Below, one piece after another: positions 8,080 to 18,472 of a stretch of DNA of 64,000 nucleotides. Both the position numbers and the translations under genes were made by a program. The stretch lies in contig CAIUOG010000104.1 of assembly GCA_903900705.1 (NCBI GenBank), forward strand, positions 27,891 through 91,890, given 5' to 3'. Each line of letters begins with the position of its first letter. Position 1 is the stretch's first letter. The notes beneath the pieces are model-generated. The model did not search any database. It saw nothing but the letters and a program-made list of their open reading frames with translations, and had not been told where the DNA came from. This DNA comes from an uncultured Acidobacteriia bacterium. Lineage in GTDB: Bacteria > Acidobacteriota > Terriglobia > Bryobacterales > Bryobacteraceae.

Positions 8080-10347
8080 TTGACCATTTCAAAGCCTTCC
8101 GGTTCCACCGGAACAAAAGTCGTTGTTGCGACAACGGTGATGTTGTCGTTTATTTCTTTCTGGCGCGCGGCGGCGATCGTACTGAGCGATCTGGCCTCGT
8201 CGGCCTATTACGTTGGTGGCATAGCGGAAACGGCCATCGGCAAATCCGCCCCGTGGTTCATTCTCGGCATCATGCTGTTTTCGTATGCCGTGCGCGCGAT
8301 CTACATCGAAAGCTGCAGCATGTTTGTGCGTGGCGGCGTGTATCGCGTGGTGCATGAAGCGATGGGCGCCACGCTGGCGAAGTTCTCGGTTTCAGCTCTG
8401 ATGTTCGACTATGTGCTGACGGGACCGATCAGCGGCGTGAGCGCGGGGTTGTATCTGGCCGGCCTGGTAAACGAGTCGGTCGAGTACTTCCATCTGAATC
8501 TTTCGCATGTGAATCCACCGTATTTCGCGGCGGGCTTTGCGGTGCTGGCGACGCTGTACTTCTGGCGGCAGAACATCATCGGGATTCACGAATCGAGCGA
8601 AAAAGCATTGCGGATTATGCAGGTAACCACGGTGATGGTGGTGATGCTGATTCTCTGGTGCCTGTACACGATTCTGAACAAGGGCTTTCAGCCTGTGCCG
8701 TTCCCCACGATGGGGAATCTGAGGTTCGGTCCGGACGCACTGGGGTGGCTGAAAGGCACGGGGATGCCGGCGATTCCGGCGGTGGCCATCCTGGTGGGAC
8801 TGGGCCACTCCCTGCTGGCGATGAGCGGCGAGGAAAGCCTGGCGCAGGTGAATCGCGAGATTGCCTCGCCGAAGCTGAAGAACCTGGAACGCGCGGGCTT
8901 TGTGATCTTCGTGTACAGCATGGTCTTCACGTCGCTGGTGTCATTCTTCGCGGTGATGTTGATTCCGGATTCGGAGCGCGGCAAGTACCTCGATAACCTG
9001 ATCGGCGGCCTCTCGATGTTCCTCTCCGGCCCGCTGGGCATGCGTTTGGCCTTCCATGCGTTTGTGGTGCTGGTGGGCGTGCTGATTCTGGCGGGCGCCG
9101 TGAATACCGCGCTGATCGGGTCAAACGGCGTGATGAACCGCGTGGCGGAAGATGGCGTGCTGACGGACTGGTTCCGCAAGCCCCACCAGCGGTTTGGCAC
9201 GACGAGCAGGATCATCAACACGATTGCGATTCTGCAGCTGGTGACGATTGTGATCAGCCGGGGCAATGTGGATATGCTCGGCGAGGCGTATGCGTTCGGC
9301 GTGGTGTGGAGTTTTGCGATGAAGTCCCTTTCGGTTCTGGTGCTGCGCTACAAGATGCCGCATGCGCGTGAATGGAAGGTGCCGCTGAATTTCACGCTGA
9401 GCGGCAGAGAAGTTCCGGTGGGGCTGGGTCTGATTACCATCGCCCTGTTTTCGCTGGCGATTATCAATGTGGTGACCAAGCAGGTTGCCACCATCTCCGG
9501 CGTTTCGTTCACGCTGGCCTTCTTCATGGTGTTCGAACTTTCGGAACGCTACAACAAGAAGAAGCACAAGATACCGGTGCACGTGATGGGGGAAGACCGG
9601 GAGGAATTCCGCCTGCACGCGAGCGACGAGATATCGGCGGAGACACTGCAGATTCGCCCGGGCAGCATCATTGTGGCGGTTCGTAACCCGCACCATCTGG
9701 AGCACCTGAAGAAGGTGCTGGATAAGACCGATACGAGGCGGCAGGACATTGTCGTGCTGACTGTCAAGGTGCTGACGCAGGCCGGGTCCGGCGAGCATTC
9801 CATCGAATCGGATCAGGTGTTTGCGGACTCCGAAAACACGGTGTTTTCGCGTGTGGTGGCGCTGGCGGAGAAAGCGGGCAAGCATGTGAAGCTGCTGAGC
9901 GTGGCGGGAACCAATGCGTGGACGGCGCTGGTACAGACGGCGACGATGCTGCAGTGTTCGCGGCTGGTGACGGGGCTTTCTCCGCGCATGACGCCGGCCG
10001 AACAGGGGCGAGCCGTTGGCAGCGAGTGGGAGGCGCTGCCGGAACCAAGACCGGCGCTGTCGCTGGAAGTGGTGCTGCCCGATCCAAACCAGTCGATGTA
10101 CTTCAACCTCGGTCCGCACCCGCCGCGGCTGTGGCCGGAGGATGTGGACCTGGCGCACCGGCTGTGGCTCGACATGATCGACAAGGGCGCGGGCGATGAA
10201 CTGCGTCACCGGGACGTGGTGAGCGTGGCGCTGCGGCGACTGCAGAGGGAGTTCGAATCGCCGCTGCAGGCGGAGATTATGAGTGAAGTGGTGAGCACGG
10301 TCCGGGCGCATGGTCCGGACAAAGTGGTGGACGCGCAGAACCGCTGA
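8080..10347 (+). CDS. APC-superfamily transporter with C-terminal soluble domain, KimA-like (K+ or amino acid)
   Basis: This 755-residue protein starts at TTG 8080, 9 nt after AGGAG (8066-8070). About 12 hydrophobic helices fill the first 480 residues. The first helix carries LSDLASSAYYVGG and the fourth FDYVLTGPISGVSAG, patterns shared with the potassium importer KimA (YdaO). Residues from about 500 on are soluble. One stretch (IRPGSIIVAVRNPHHLEHL, then DIVVLTVKVL) resembles a universal-stress-protein fold, the same layout as KimA but longer. The upstream c-di-AMP riboswitch strongly supports a role in potassium or osmolyte uptake at the inner membrane. The substrate is inferred; an amino-acid permease role is not excluded. 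Confidence 0.82.
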   Translation: MTISKPSGSTGTKVVVATTVMLSFISFWRAAAIVLSDLASSAYYVGGIAETAIGKSAPWFILGIMLFSYAVRAIYIESCSMFVRGGVYRVVHEAMGATLAKFSVSALMFDYVLTGPISGVSAGLYLAGLVNESVEYFHLNLSHVNPPYFAAGFAVLATLYFWRQNIIGIHESSEKALRIMQVTTVMVVMLILWCLYTILNKGFQPVPFPTMGNLRFGPDALGWLKGTGMPAIPAVAILVGLGHSLLAMSGEESLAQVNREIASPKLKNLERAGFVIFVYSMVFTSLVSFFAVMLIPDSERGKYLDNLIGGLSMFLSGPLGMRLAFHAFVVLVGVLILAGAVNTALIGSNGVMNRVAEDGVLTDWFRKPHQRFGTTSRIINTIAILQLVTIVISRGNVDMLGEAYAFGVVWSFAMKSLSVLVLRYKMPHAREWKVPLNFTLSGREVPVGLGLITIALFSLAIINVVTKQVATISGVSFTLAFFMVFELSERYNKKKHKIPVHVMGEDREEFRLHASDEISAETLQIRPGSIIVAVRNPHHLEHLKKVLDKTDTRRQDIVVLTVKVLTQAGSGEHSIESDQVFADSENTVFSRVVALAEKAGKHVKLLSVAGTNAWTALVQTATMLQCSRLVTGLSPRMTPAEQGRAVGSEWEALPEPRPALSLEVVLPDPNQSMYFNLGPHPPRLWPEDVDLAHRLWLDMIDKGAGDELRHRDVVSVALRRLQREFESPLQAEIMSEVVSTVRAHGPDKVVDAQNR

Positions 10348-10382
10348 TCGGCAGGCCGGGGTCTTGTCATACTGTCAGGAGC

Positions 10383-11999
10383 GTGAGTCCCGCGATCTCT
10401 CAGTTTGTCAAGGCTGTCCAGGATGGCGACCAGGCCCGGGTGCGGCTGATGCTGCGCGCCAGGCCTGCGTTGGTGGGCATGGATCTGGCGGAGAACAATG
10501 AGCACCAGGCGCTGCACTTCGCGGTGCTGCGGAGAGATGCCGCAATGGTGAAGATCCTGATGGAGGCGGGCGCGAATGCACGCAAGGGGATCTATCCGCA
10601 TCGCGACGCGACGGCAGCGCTGACGATGGCACGGGAGCGCGGCTATTCGGAGATTGTGGAAGTGATCGGGGAAGAGGAACGGTCCCGCCGTGAGGAACAG
10701 TCCTGCCCAAACGCCACGATTTCTCCGGTGCAGGACCAGATTGTGGAGGCGATCCGCGGCGGCGACAATGCGGAGGCGATGCGGCTGCTGTCCTCTGATG
10801 GCAGCCTGATCCACGCCTGCGATCTGAGCGGCGCGACACCCCTGCACGCGGCGGCGCGCTGCGCGAATGAGGAGATGACGGCGTGGCTGCTTGCGCGGCG
10901 CGCGGGGCTGGAAAAAGAAGATCCGCGGGGTCTGACTCCGCTGGATCACGCCGCGCTCCGGGCAGAGCCATTCGAGCCCGTGGCCACGCTGCTGCGGGAG
11001 GCCGGGGCTTGCGTGACAATTCGGGCGGCGATCGCGATGGGGGATGAGGCTCGGGTTCGGGGATTGGTTGAATCAGAGCCGGCTCTGCTGCGGGAGATCA
11101 GTCCCCAGGGAGGGTTGCTCACGCTGGCGGTGAACCGGCGGCAGTGCGGTGTGGTCCGAGTGCTGCTGGAACTGGGCGCGGATCCGGATGAGCGAATCAC
11201 GTTGGGCACACCGGAGGACCCGGTGGTCAGCTGGGGCATGCCTCTCTGGCATGCTGCGCGGATTCCGGATTACGAGATCGCGAAGATCCTGCTGGAGCGG
11301 GGCGCGGACCCGAACGCGAACGTGTATGCATCGGGCTGGCCGATCCGCAATGCCTGGAATCATGCGGACAGGCGGGTCCGGGACCTGCTGCTGGAGTGGG
11401 GGGCGAGGGTGCATCCGTACATGGTGGCGGAGTCGCATGACGTTGAGCAGGCGAGGATGCTACTGGCGGACGACCCGACGGAAGAGACTGTGAATGAGCT
11501 GGTGTGGGAATCGGCGGAGAGCGGGTGCCCGGAGATTCTGGCACTGGCGCTGCCGTTCGTGCCGTGGGCAGGCGACGATCCCCGGTGGCACTGGGTGATG
11601 ATTCAGCCGATCCGGGGGATTCGCGAGGATGGCGGGGAGCATGAAGGGAATTTCCGCACCATGCAAGTGCTGCTGGGGCGCGGCATTGATCCGAATGTGG
11701 AGCGGTACGGGCAGAGGATTCTGCATTTCGCCGCGGCGTACACAGGTGGCGCGAGCGACGCGGAGCGGGCGCGGTTTGCGGGGATGCTGATTGACCATGG
11801 CGCACGGCTGGATGTGCGGGATGATCTGCTGCAATCGACGCCGCTCGGCTGGGCTTGCCGATGGGGACGGAGGGAGTTGGCAAGAACGCTGCTGGAGCGG
11901 GGCGCTTCGGCGGAGGAACCGGATGGGGAGGCCTGGGCTCGGCCGCGGGTGTGGGCGGAGAAGATGGGGCGGACGGAGATTTTGAGGCTTCTGGGATGA
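10383..11999 (+). CDS. Ankyrin-repeat protein
   Basis: This 538-residue cytoplasmic protein is made mostly of ankyrin repeats. Units such as QALHFAVLRRDAAMVKILME, ATPLHAAARCANEEMTAWLL, LPLWHAARIPDYEIAKILLE and TPLGWACRWGRRELARTLLE carry the helix-turn-helix signature, often ending in GAD-type loops. The GTG at 10383 is used because it gives a natural N-terminal helix, although AGGAG (10377-10381) lies only 1 nt before it. There is no signal peptide and no catalytic domain. It lies 35 nt after the transporter on the same strand, so co-transcription is possible. Its partner is unknown. Confidence 0.85.
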   Translation: MSPAISQFVKAVQDGDQARVRLMLRARPALVGMDLAENNEHQALHFAVLRRDAAMVKILMEAGANARKGIYPHRDATAALTMARERGYSEIVEVIGEEERSRREEQSCPNATISPVQDQIVEAIRGGDNAEAMRLLSSDGSLIHACDLSGATPLHAAARCANEEMTAWLLARRAGLEKEDPRGLTPLDHAALRAEPFEPVATLLREAGACVTIRAAIAMGDEARVRGLVESEPALLREISPQGGLLTLAVNRRQCGVVRVLLELGADPDERITLGTPEDPVVSWGMPLWHAARIPDYEIAKILLERGADPNANVYASGWPIRNAWNHADRRVRDLLLEWGARVHPYMVAESHDVEQARMLLADDPTEETVNELVWESAESGCPEILALALPFVPWAGDDPRWHWVMIQPIRGIREDGGEHEGNFRTMQVLLGRGIDPNVERYGQRILHFAAAYTGGASDAERARFAGMLIDHGARLDVRDDLLQSTPLGWACRWGRRELARTLLERGASAEEPDGEAWARPRVWAEKMGRTEILRLLG

Positions 12000-12394
12000 G
12001 GGCTGGGAGTGGCGAATGAGAGGGAGTGGCTCGGGCACACCGGAACTGCGCCGCAAACTCCGCCCGGGGGCGGGATCCTGCGACAACTTCCTGCTATCCT
12101 GCTGATTTTGTTAGGCGTAGTTTGGGGAATTGTCGCGGTTTTGCGCCCTTCTTTATTTGACCGAAGGCCATCTCTCCACCCGGCAAGCAGGTGAATCGGG
12201 AGACAGCAGGCAATTGCCCGGACATACGCCGGGTGCAACCGCTTCCGGGTGAACAGATCGAATGCGCCAACCGCGGCGATCAGTGTGTAACTGCGCCGGG
12301 GCCCGGGGATATCGGGATACTCCACCAGGTAGCCACCACCCTCTTTTTTGGAAAGCGGGCGGACGGGCGCCGGACTATTGTGAGACTTCCGCGA
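12000..12394. other. Long intergenic region with no intact gene
   Basis: Nearly 400 nt separate the ankyrin gene from the groEL terminator. The only plus-strand frame with a hydrophobic stretch (12009-12194, 61 codons) has no ribosome site and no family match. A TGCTATCCT extended -10 string lies at 12092-12100. The minus strand holds the short protein-like fragment listed separately. Nothing else is supported. Confidence 0.6.
12221..12349 (-). pseudogene. Possible gene relic (HicB-like and membrane-protein-like fragments)
   Basis: One minus-strand frame reads KKEGGGYLVEYPDIPG (12302-12349), very like the first beta-hairpin of HicB antitoxins. It then continues as LIAAVGAFDLFTRKRLHPAY (about 12224-12283), which resembles the end of small membrane proteins carrying a TR-R-HPAY motif. 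No start with a ribosome site, no full domain and no partner gene is present. If it is not chance, it is a decayed remnant of one or two genes. Confidence 0.25.
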
Positions 12395-12395
12395 T

Positions 12396-12441
12396 CAAAA
12401 ACAAAAAAGCCGCGGCCTCTTTGTGAGAGGCCGCGGCTTTT
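12396..12441 (-). terminator. Rho-independent terminator of groES-groEL
   Basis: A perfect 16-bp stem (12405-12420 with 12426-12441, core GCCGCGGCCTCT) with a 5-nt loop is followed, on the minus strand, by TTTTTTGTTTTT. It lies 30 nt after the groEL stop. The A run and T run on the two sides would also allow some termination from the plus strand. Confidence 0.93.
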
Positions 12442-12470
12442 CAGGTTCCCCGGATTGGGGGGAGGGTTGT

Positions 12471-14129
<1,659 letters not shown>

Positions 14130-14181
14130 TCAAAAAACGGGTGCCTGTAAGGGCTACTGGGATCGTGAAGAGAGGAACGAG

Positions 14182-14478
14182 TTACTGGGCGTCGAGGATG
14201 CCGAGCACTTCGTCTTCGCGCATGATCAGATAGTCTTCGCCATCGATCTTGATTTCGCTGCCGGAATACTTACCGAACAGGATGCGGTCGCCAACCTGGA
14301 CATCGAGAGAGACGACGCTGCCGTCTTCGAGACGCTTGCCCTTGCCAACTGCGACAACTTCTGCTTCCTGCGGTTTTTCCTTGGCGGAATCCGGGATAAA
14401 GAGGCCGCCGAGGGTCTTCTCGGTGGTATCTTCAATCCGTTTCACGACGATACGGTCATAGAGCGGACGAATCTTCAT
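14182..14478 (-). CDS. groS: Co-chaperonin GroES (10 kDa)
   Basis: This 98-residue protein is the heptameric lid of the GroEL chamber. It begins [15 protein letters not shown] and holds the mobile-loop segment [12 protein letters not shown] (about residues 20-31), which docks on GroEL, and [14 protein letters not shown] near the end. Length and motifs are normal. It is the first gene of the groES-groEL operon, with a CIRCE element 95 nt upstream. Confidence 0.98.
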   Translation of the reverse strand: MKIRPLYDRIVVKRIEDTTEKTLGGLFIPDSAKEKPQEAEVVAVGKGKRLEDGSVVSLDVQVGDRILFGKYSGSEIKIDGEDYLIMREDEVLGILDAQ

Positions 14479-14572
14479 TTAGTGTTGCCTCCAACTGGGT
14501 TTCAGTGAAATAGAACTGGATTCAAACATGGAATCTGCTGATCAGGATTGCAAACGATTCCAAGCCATATTA

Positions 14573-14599
14573 TTAGCACACAGATTCGACGAGTGCTAA
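14573..14599. promoter_or_regulatory. CIRCE operator (HrcA binding site)
   Basis: TTAGCACAC, a 9-nt spacer and GAGTGCTAA form the classic CIRCE inverted repeat, with one mismatch from TTAGCACTC-N9-GAGTGCTAA. It lies 95 nt upstream of groES, so HrcA repression of the chaperonin operon is expected. A minus-strand TATAAT occurs at 14660-14665 and could be the -10 element. Confidence 0.95.
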
Positions 14600-14711
14600 A
14601 AATTCCCGGCAACGCATTGATTCCAAAGGAAATTTAGAATTTGACAGTAAGGGACTCAGATTATATGGGTGGCAAAGAACTGACATCCTCCGCCACCCGT
14701 CGGGCGGGGAG

Positions 14712-15368
14712 TTAGCGGAGAAGGGAGCGGTGACGCGAGCCCAGTGCGACCAGTGCGACACCGAGCAGCAGGAAGCTGGACGGTTCCGGAGCGGTGCTGG
14801 TATCGGCGACGGTCACGGCGTCAAGGGCCCAGTTGGTGGTGCCGCCGCCGAAGGAATCGCCGGCGGCACCCGTGACGTCACTGAACCGAATAGTGGAAGA
14901 GCTACTGGTGGCGGTGAAGTCAAGCGATGCGGTCACCCAGGCAGTGTTGCTGAACTGGACGTTTCCGGAGGTGGCCAGCACGGTGGAACCATCGAGGACA
15001 TTCGCGAGATAGTCCTCATTGCCGGCGCCTTGCTGCACCAGGTATTGATAAGTCACGTGGTAGGAGTCACCAGCAACGGTGTCGAAAATCTGGGAGATGT
15101 CGCCGGCCAGTTCGCCATTGCCACCGAAGGCGTAGGCCTGCGTGCCCTCGCCGTTCAGGGTGGGAAGGTTGAAGGCGCCATAGCCTTCCAGAAACAGTCC
15201 GAAGTTACCGGGGTCATTCAGCGTCCAGCCGGCTGGAGCGCCAAAGCTGTAACCGGTATAAGAGATGGCGGGGCTTTCGAAGCCACCATCCGTAAAAGTG
15301 CCGGCGAACAGGCTCGCGGAGCACACCAAAAGAAGCGGCAGACGCTTCAGCACACATACAACCTTCAT
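14712..15368 (-). CDS. PEP-CTERM sorting-domain exported protein
   Basis: This 218-residue protein has a signal peptide (to about residue 22) and a beta-rich body with GGFESPAISYTGYSFGAPAGW, like the carbohydrate-binding-type modules of DUF642/choice-of-anchor proteins. The C-terminus is APEPSSFLLLGVALVALGSR followed by basic residues. That is the PEP motif, one membrane helix and an arginine cluster recognised by exosortase. It is predicted to be released into the envelope or extracellular matrix. GGAGG sits 9 nt before the ATG. No exosortase gene is in the window. Confidence 0.88.
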   Translation of the reverse strand: MKVVCVLKRLPLLLVCSASLFAGTFTDGGFESPAISYTGYSFGAPAGWTLNDPGNFGLFLEGYGAFNLPTLNGEGTQAYAFGGNGELAGDISQIFDTVAGDSYHVTYQYLVQQGAGNEDYLANVLDGSTVLATSGNVQFSNTAWVTASLDFTATSSSSTIRFSDVTGAAGDSFGGGTTNWALDAVTVADTSTAPEPSSFLLLGVALVALGSRHRSLLR

Positions 15369-15421
15369 GGTTTATTTCCTCCAGGACAGGAGGGAGATTT
15401 TTAGGGTGTTTTCTAAAATGG

Positions 15422-15470
15422 ACCCGGTTCCGTCACTTAAGCCAACGGTAATGAGTGACGGAACCGGTCA
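15422..15470 (-). terminator. Strong hairpin between the lipoxygenase-like and PEP-CTERM genes
   Basis: CCGGTTCCGTCACT (15424-15437) pairs perfectly with AGTGACGGAACCGG (15454-15467) across a 16-nt loop. On the minus strand it is followed by CCATTTTAGAAAA, a poor T run. It may end the upstream transcript or act as an mRNA processing or attenuation element. Confidence 0.45.
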
Positions 15471-15518
15471 TTTACTTTTGGATGGTCTTCGAACCGTTCG
15501 CTGCCTTCAGCTCAGGAT

Positions 15519-17489
15519 TTACAGTTCGATGTTTCGCGGCCACTGGCCGATCTGCACCCATTGGGGCTGATACTCGCGGACGAGAGACTCGATCTCCCGG
15601 CGGAACTGAACGAGTGCCGCATTAGCGCCGGGATACCTCGCGTCGTCAAAGAAGAGCTCGGCATCCGGACCCTGATAGGGAACGACGGGAACGTAGGGTT
15701 CGTTGTAGGCAAAGATGTAGTAGAACGAAACCAGTTTGCCCAGCGTTCCGGTATTCGGCAGGTAGCGGAGCAACGCCGCGGTATTGACGGAACTGGCCGA
15801 TGACGGAATGGCGGTGCTCTGCAGGCAGGGCGGATAGTTGGGCGCAAACGGAGGTTCGGGCGAACCCACATTACGGAGGCGGCCCATGCCGTGGAAGGTG
15901 ATGCGGTAGAGCACGCTGGACAGGACCGATTTCAGATTGGCCTTCGAATCCATGGCGGGAAGGCCCTGAATGTTGCCGGCGGTGGGCGCGCCTGCCGCCG
16001 CGATCCAGGCCTGGATATCCGCATCGTTGCTCACGGCGGCATCGTCGGCATAAGCGGCGTCAATGACGGTGCTCACGTAGTTCCAGGTGAAGGCCTCAAT
16101 GCGCCGGACGATCTGGAAGTTCGGATAGAGGTTCCACTCGCCACCGGGCTGCGCGGGGTCTGTGAAGTCGTTCACGTCGAGATTCATACGACTGATGATC
16201 GAAGAGGGATCGGTCGCAAAGAAGCTGTGGTTCACGAGGAAGTTATTGCAAAGCTGCAGGAACTTCGCGGTACTGCTGATGGAGGTGGGCGGCGAGAGAT
16301 TCGACCAGCCGAGCATGAGCAGGAGATCAAACGCAATGGTGTAGTTCGACTGCGGCGCCAGCAACTGCCAGATGGCGTTCGACGCCGGCAGTGTGTTCAG
16401 CGTCACCATCTGCATGGCGGCGGTGACGATGTGAAGGGTGTAGACGTGCCCGAGCCAGATGCCGTAGACGGTAAGAGAGGTCTTGACGGCCATCAGCGCA
16501 TAGATCCAGGCGCCGGACTCCTTCGTAAAGACCTGCGCGGCGGTCTTGTTTTTGGGGTCGGTGACATAGACGGCGATGGGTGAGAGGTTTTTCGCGTCGT
16601 CCATGGAGAGCAGCGCCATGGTGCTGGGGGTGAAGCGGAGCGTGCCATTGGCGTCGGTATCGGGATCCAGGCCTTCAAAGACGGTGAGATCGATGCCGTA
16701 GAGCTTCTTCGCCGCGAGCAGGGCATCGTATTCCGGTTTCCATGCCGCGCCAAAACGGGTCTTGTAATAGGCCGCTGTGGCGTCGGTGAGACGCATCAGG
16801 ATGAAGAGGTTGTAGGGCAGCGCCGTGCTGCGGAGCATGGGCCAGAACTGTTTGGTGGCGGCGTCCGCGTCCGTCATCAGGCGGGTGTATTCGGCGAGAT
16901 GCGGATAGCCGCTGCGGTACATGTCGCCAAACGTAGTCCACGCCATGGCGAATTGTTCGGGAGATTCGAGAGAGAAGGCCGAGTAGTCGGCTGTTTTTTG
17001 CGCGCTGACGGCGATATCCACGCCTGCGCCGGCGGCTCCGGCGACATCAGTCAGATCGCTCTTCAGAATTTCCAGCGGGCTTTTGAGGGCGGCTTCAAAC
17101 AGAGAAACGTGCGATGCGATGTTCTTCTGGCTGGCTTCTTCAGTAAACACCGCGCTTGCGAAGGACTGCACGAAAGTCACAAGGCTCTTAATATCGGCCG
17201 CCGACTGAATCTGGTCGTCGGTGCCGAGCATGAAGCGTTTGCCGGGGGCGGTGATGCCCTGCAGGGTATAGGGGATGGAGAGGCCGTTCTTGGCCTGAAT
17301 CAGGTTCTGCGCCCGGGTGAGCAGGTTGCCGAGGGTGGCAAGAATCTCGTCGAGACCTTCCTTTCCATCGGGCCGCGGAAGGCCGGGGCCATTCCATTTG
17401 CTGGCTTTAAAGCCTGTTACAAGATCAATTTCGAACTGGGAAAGTGGAATATACTTTACCGGGGACACTGCGGTTTGCGGTGAAGCCAT
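15519..17489 (-). CDS. Lipoxygenase-family protein
   Basis: This 656-residue protein matches the catalytic domain of lipoxygenases, which use non-haem iron to add oxygen to polyunsaturated fatty acids. The central helix reads WLGHVYTLHIVTAAMQM, with the iron-ligand pair H348-x4-H353. It is followed by LPASNAIWQLLAPQSNYTIA, equivalent to the family's LP-HP-LLxPH-xYTxxIN stretch. A later WNYVSTVIDAAY-DIQAW segment is also typical. The third iron histidine is probably H533 in FHGMGRLRNVG; the usual Asn four residues on is replaced by Arg. The chain ends in Leu rather than the usual Ile ligand. No signal peptide or PLAT domain is obvious. GAGGAG lies 7 nt before the ATG. Activity is uncertain because two ligand positions differ. 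Confidence 0.82.
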   Translation of the reverse strand: MASPQTAVSPVKYIPLSQFEIDLVTGFKASKWNGPGLPRPDGKEGLDEILATLGNLLTRAQNLIQAKNGLSIPYTLQGITAPGKRFMLGTDDQIQSAADIKSLVTFVQSFASAVFTEEASQKNIASHVSLFEAALKSPLEILKSDLTDVAGAAGAGVDIAVSAQKTADYSAFSLESPEQFAMAWTTFGDMYRSGYPHLAEYTRLMTDADAATKQFWPMLRSTALPYNLFILMRLTDATAAYYKTRFGAAWKPEYDALLAAKKLYGIDLTVFEGLDPDTDANGTLRFTPSTMALLSMDDAKNLSPIAVYVTDPKNKTAAQVFTKESGAWIYALMAVKTSLTVYGIWLGHVYTLHIVTAAMQMVTLNTLPASNAIWQLLAPQSNYTIAFDLLLMLGWSNLSPPTSISSTAKFLQLCNNFLVNHSFFATDPSSIISRMNLDVNDFTDPAQPGGEWNLYPNFQIVRRIEAFTWNYVSTVIDAAYADDAAVSNDADIQAWIAAAGAPTAGNIQGLPAMDSKANLKSVLSSVLYRITFHGMGRLRNVGSPEPPFAPNYPPCLQSTAIPSSASSVNTAALLRYLPNTGTLGKLVSFYYIFAYNEPYVPVVPYQGPDAELFFDDARYPGANAALVQFRREIESLVREYQPQWVQIGQWPRNIEL

Positions 17490-17560
17490 GGCGAAACTCC
17501 TCGTTGATACGGGCGTAAAATCGTCCGGGACCCCGCCAGCTTAACAGCAATTTTTTGAAA

Positions 17561-18472
17561 TTACCAGATCTTGTGCCAGCCCTGGAACCAGGAAGCGAAC
17601 TTTTCCAGACTTTGAGAGGTTTCCGCCCCGAGGGGCACGGAAGTCTCGCCGGATTTCTGGCCGCGCACTGAAACCGCGCGCTTAATTCCCACAGGTGTCG
17701 GGAATTGTTCAATCCAGTCGATAAATTCGGTCAGGGAGGCATTCAGGGACGCAGTGCGTTCGTGGTCGCCCGCGGCGGCGGACTGGCAAAGCGCTACCAG
17801 TAGTTCGGGAATCGCGGAGGCACAGCCGGAAAGAACGCCATCGGCGCCGGCGGCGAGGGCCTGCGCCGCAATCCGGTCATTTCCCGCAAAAAGCACAAAA
17901 GGCCGTTCGCGTTTCAGCGCGAGCAACTGTTCGAAATAGTCCCAATTCCCGCTGGAATCCTTGATGCCCGCAAATAACCCCGTGTCGAGCAAACGCCGGG
18001 CCGTTTCGATGCCGATACCCGAAGTAAACTGCGGGATGTTGTAGAGCATGATGGGGAGGGAATTCCCGGCTTCCCTGGCGAATTCCCGGTAGAAGGTTTC
18101 TATCTCGGGCTGCGCATAGGGGAAGAAATAGGGCGGCATGAGCAGCAGTCCGTCCGCCCCGGCCTGCACGGCATCCGCCGCCACCTGGAGCGCCCCGGTC
18201 AGGCTGGTGTGGCCAACGCCAACAATCAGCGGGACCTTGCTGCGTTTGGCGCTGAGGTAGATGGCGCGCTGGCGATCTGAAAACGAATACTTGGCGAACT
18301 CGCCCGTGGAGCCCATCAGGCAGATACCGCTGACGCCGCCCTGAGCGAGGAAGTCGAGCAGGTCGAGAAGACCGGAGTAGTCGACTTCGAGGGTGCCTGG
18401 CAGGTTTGGCGTGACCGCCGCCGCGAAGACACCCGAGAGTTGAAGCTGCTTTGCCTGGCGTCCCAATCTCAT
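17561..18472 (-). CDS. DapA-family class I aldolase / dihydrodipicolinate synthase-like protein
   Basis: This 303-residue TIM-barrel protein is of the DHDPS/NAL family, which forms a Schiff base between a lysine and pyruvate. Schiff-base lysine K171 lies in AGIKDSSG, Y144 in LYNIP, and the substrate loop is MGSTGEF (residues 53-59). The true substrate could be a 2-keto-3-deoxy sugar acid, an amino-sugar product or aspartate semialdehyde. The location beside a DUF1080 gene and away from lysine genes argues against a housekeeping DapA. Its start overlaps the stop of the DUF1080 gene (ATGA). Confidence 0.85.
   Translation of the reverse strand: MRLGRQAKQLQLSGVFAAAVTPNLPGTLEVDYSGLLDLLDFLAQGGVSGICLMGSTGEFAKYSFSDRQRAIYLSAKRSKVPLIVGVGHTSLTGALQVAADAVQAGADGLLLMPPYFFPYAQPEIETFYREFAREAGNSLPIMLYNIPQFTSGIGIETARRLLDTGLFAGIKDSSGNWDYFEQLLALKRERPFVLFAGNDRIAAQALAAGADGVLSGCASAIPELLVALCQSAAAGDHERTASLNASLTEFIDWIEQFPTPVGIKRAVSVRGQKSGETSVPLGAETSQSLEKFASWFQGWHKIW

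Noticed and set aside
9121..10311. A 396-codon minus-strand frame inside the transporter gene
   Set aside because: It is His/Arg-rich with no domain, and it overlaps a well-supported gene.
12009..12194. A 61-codon frame with a hydrophobic stretch
   Set aside because: There is no ribosome site and no similarity I recognise, and it overlaps the possible relic region on the other strand.
14641..14666. Plus-strand TTGACA and TTATAT as a promoter
   Set aside because: The spacing is only 14 nt and no plus-strand gene follows.
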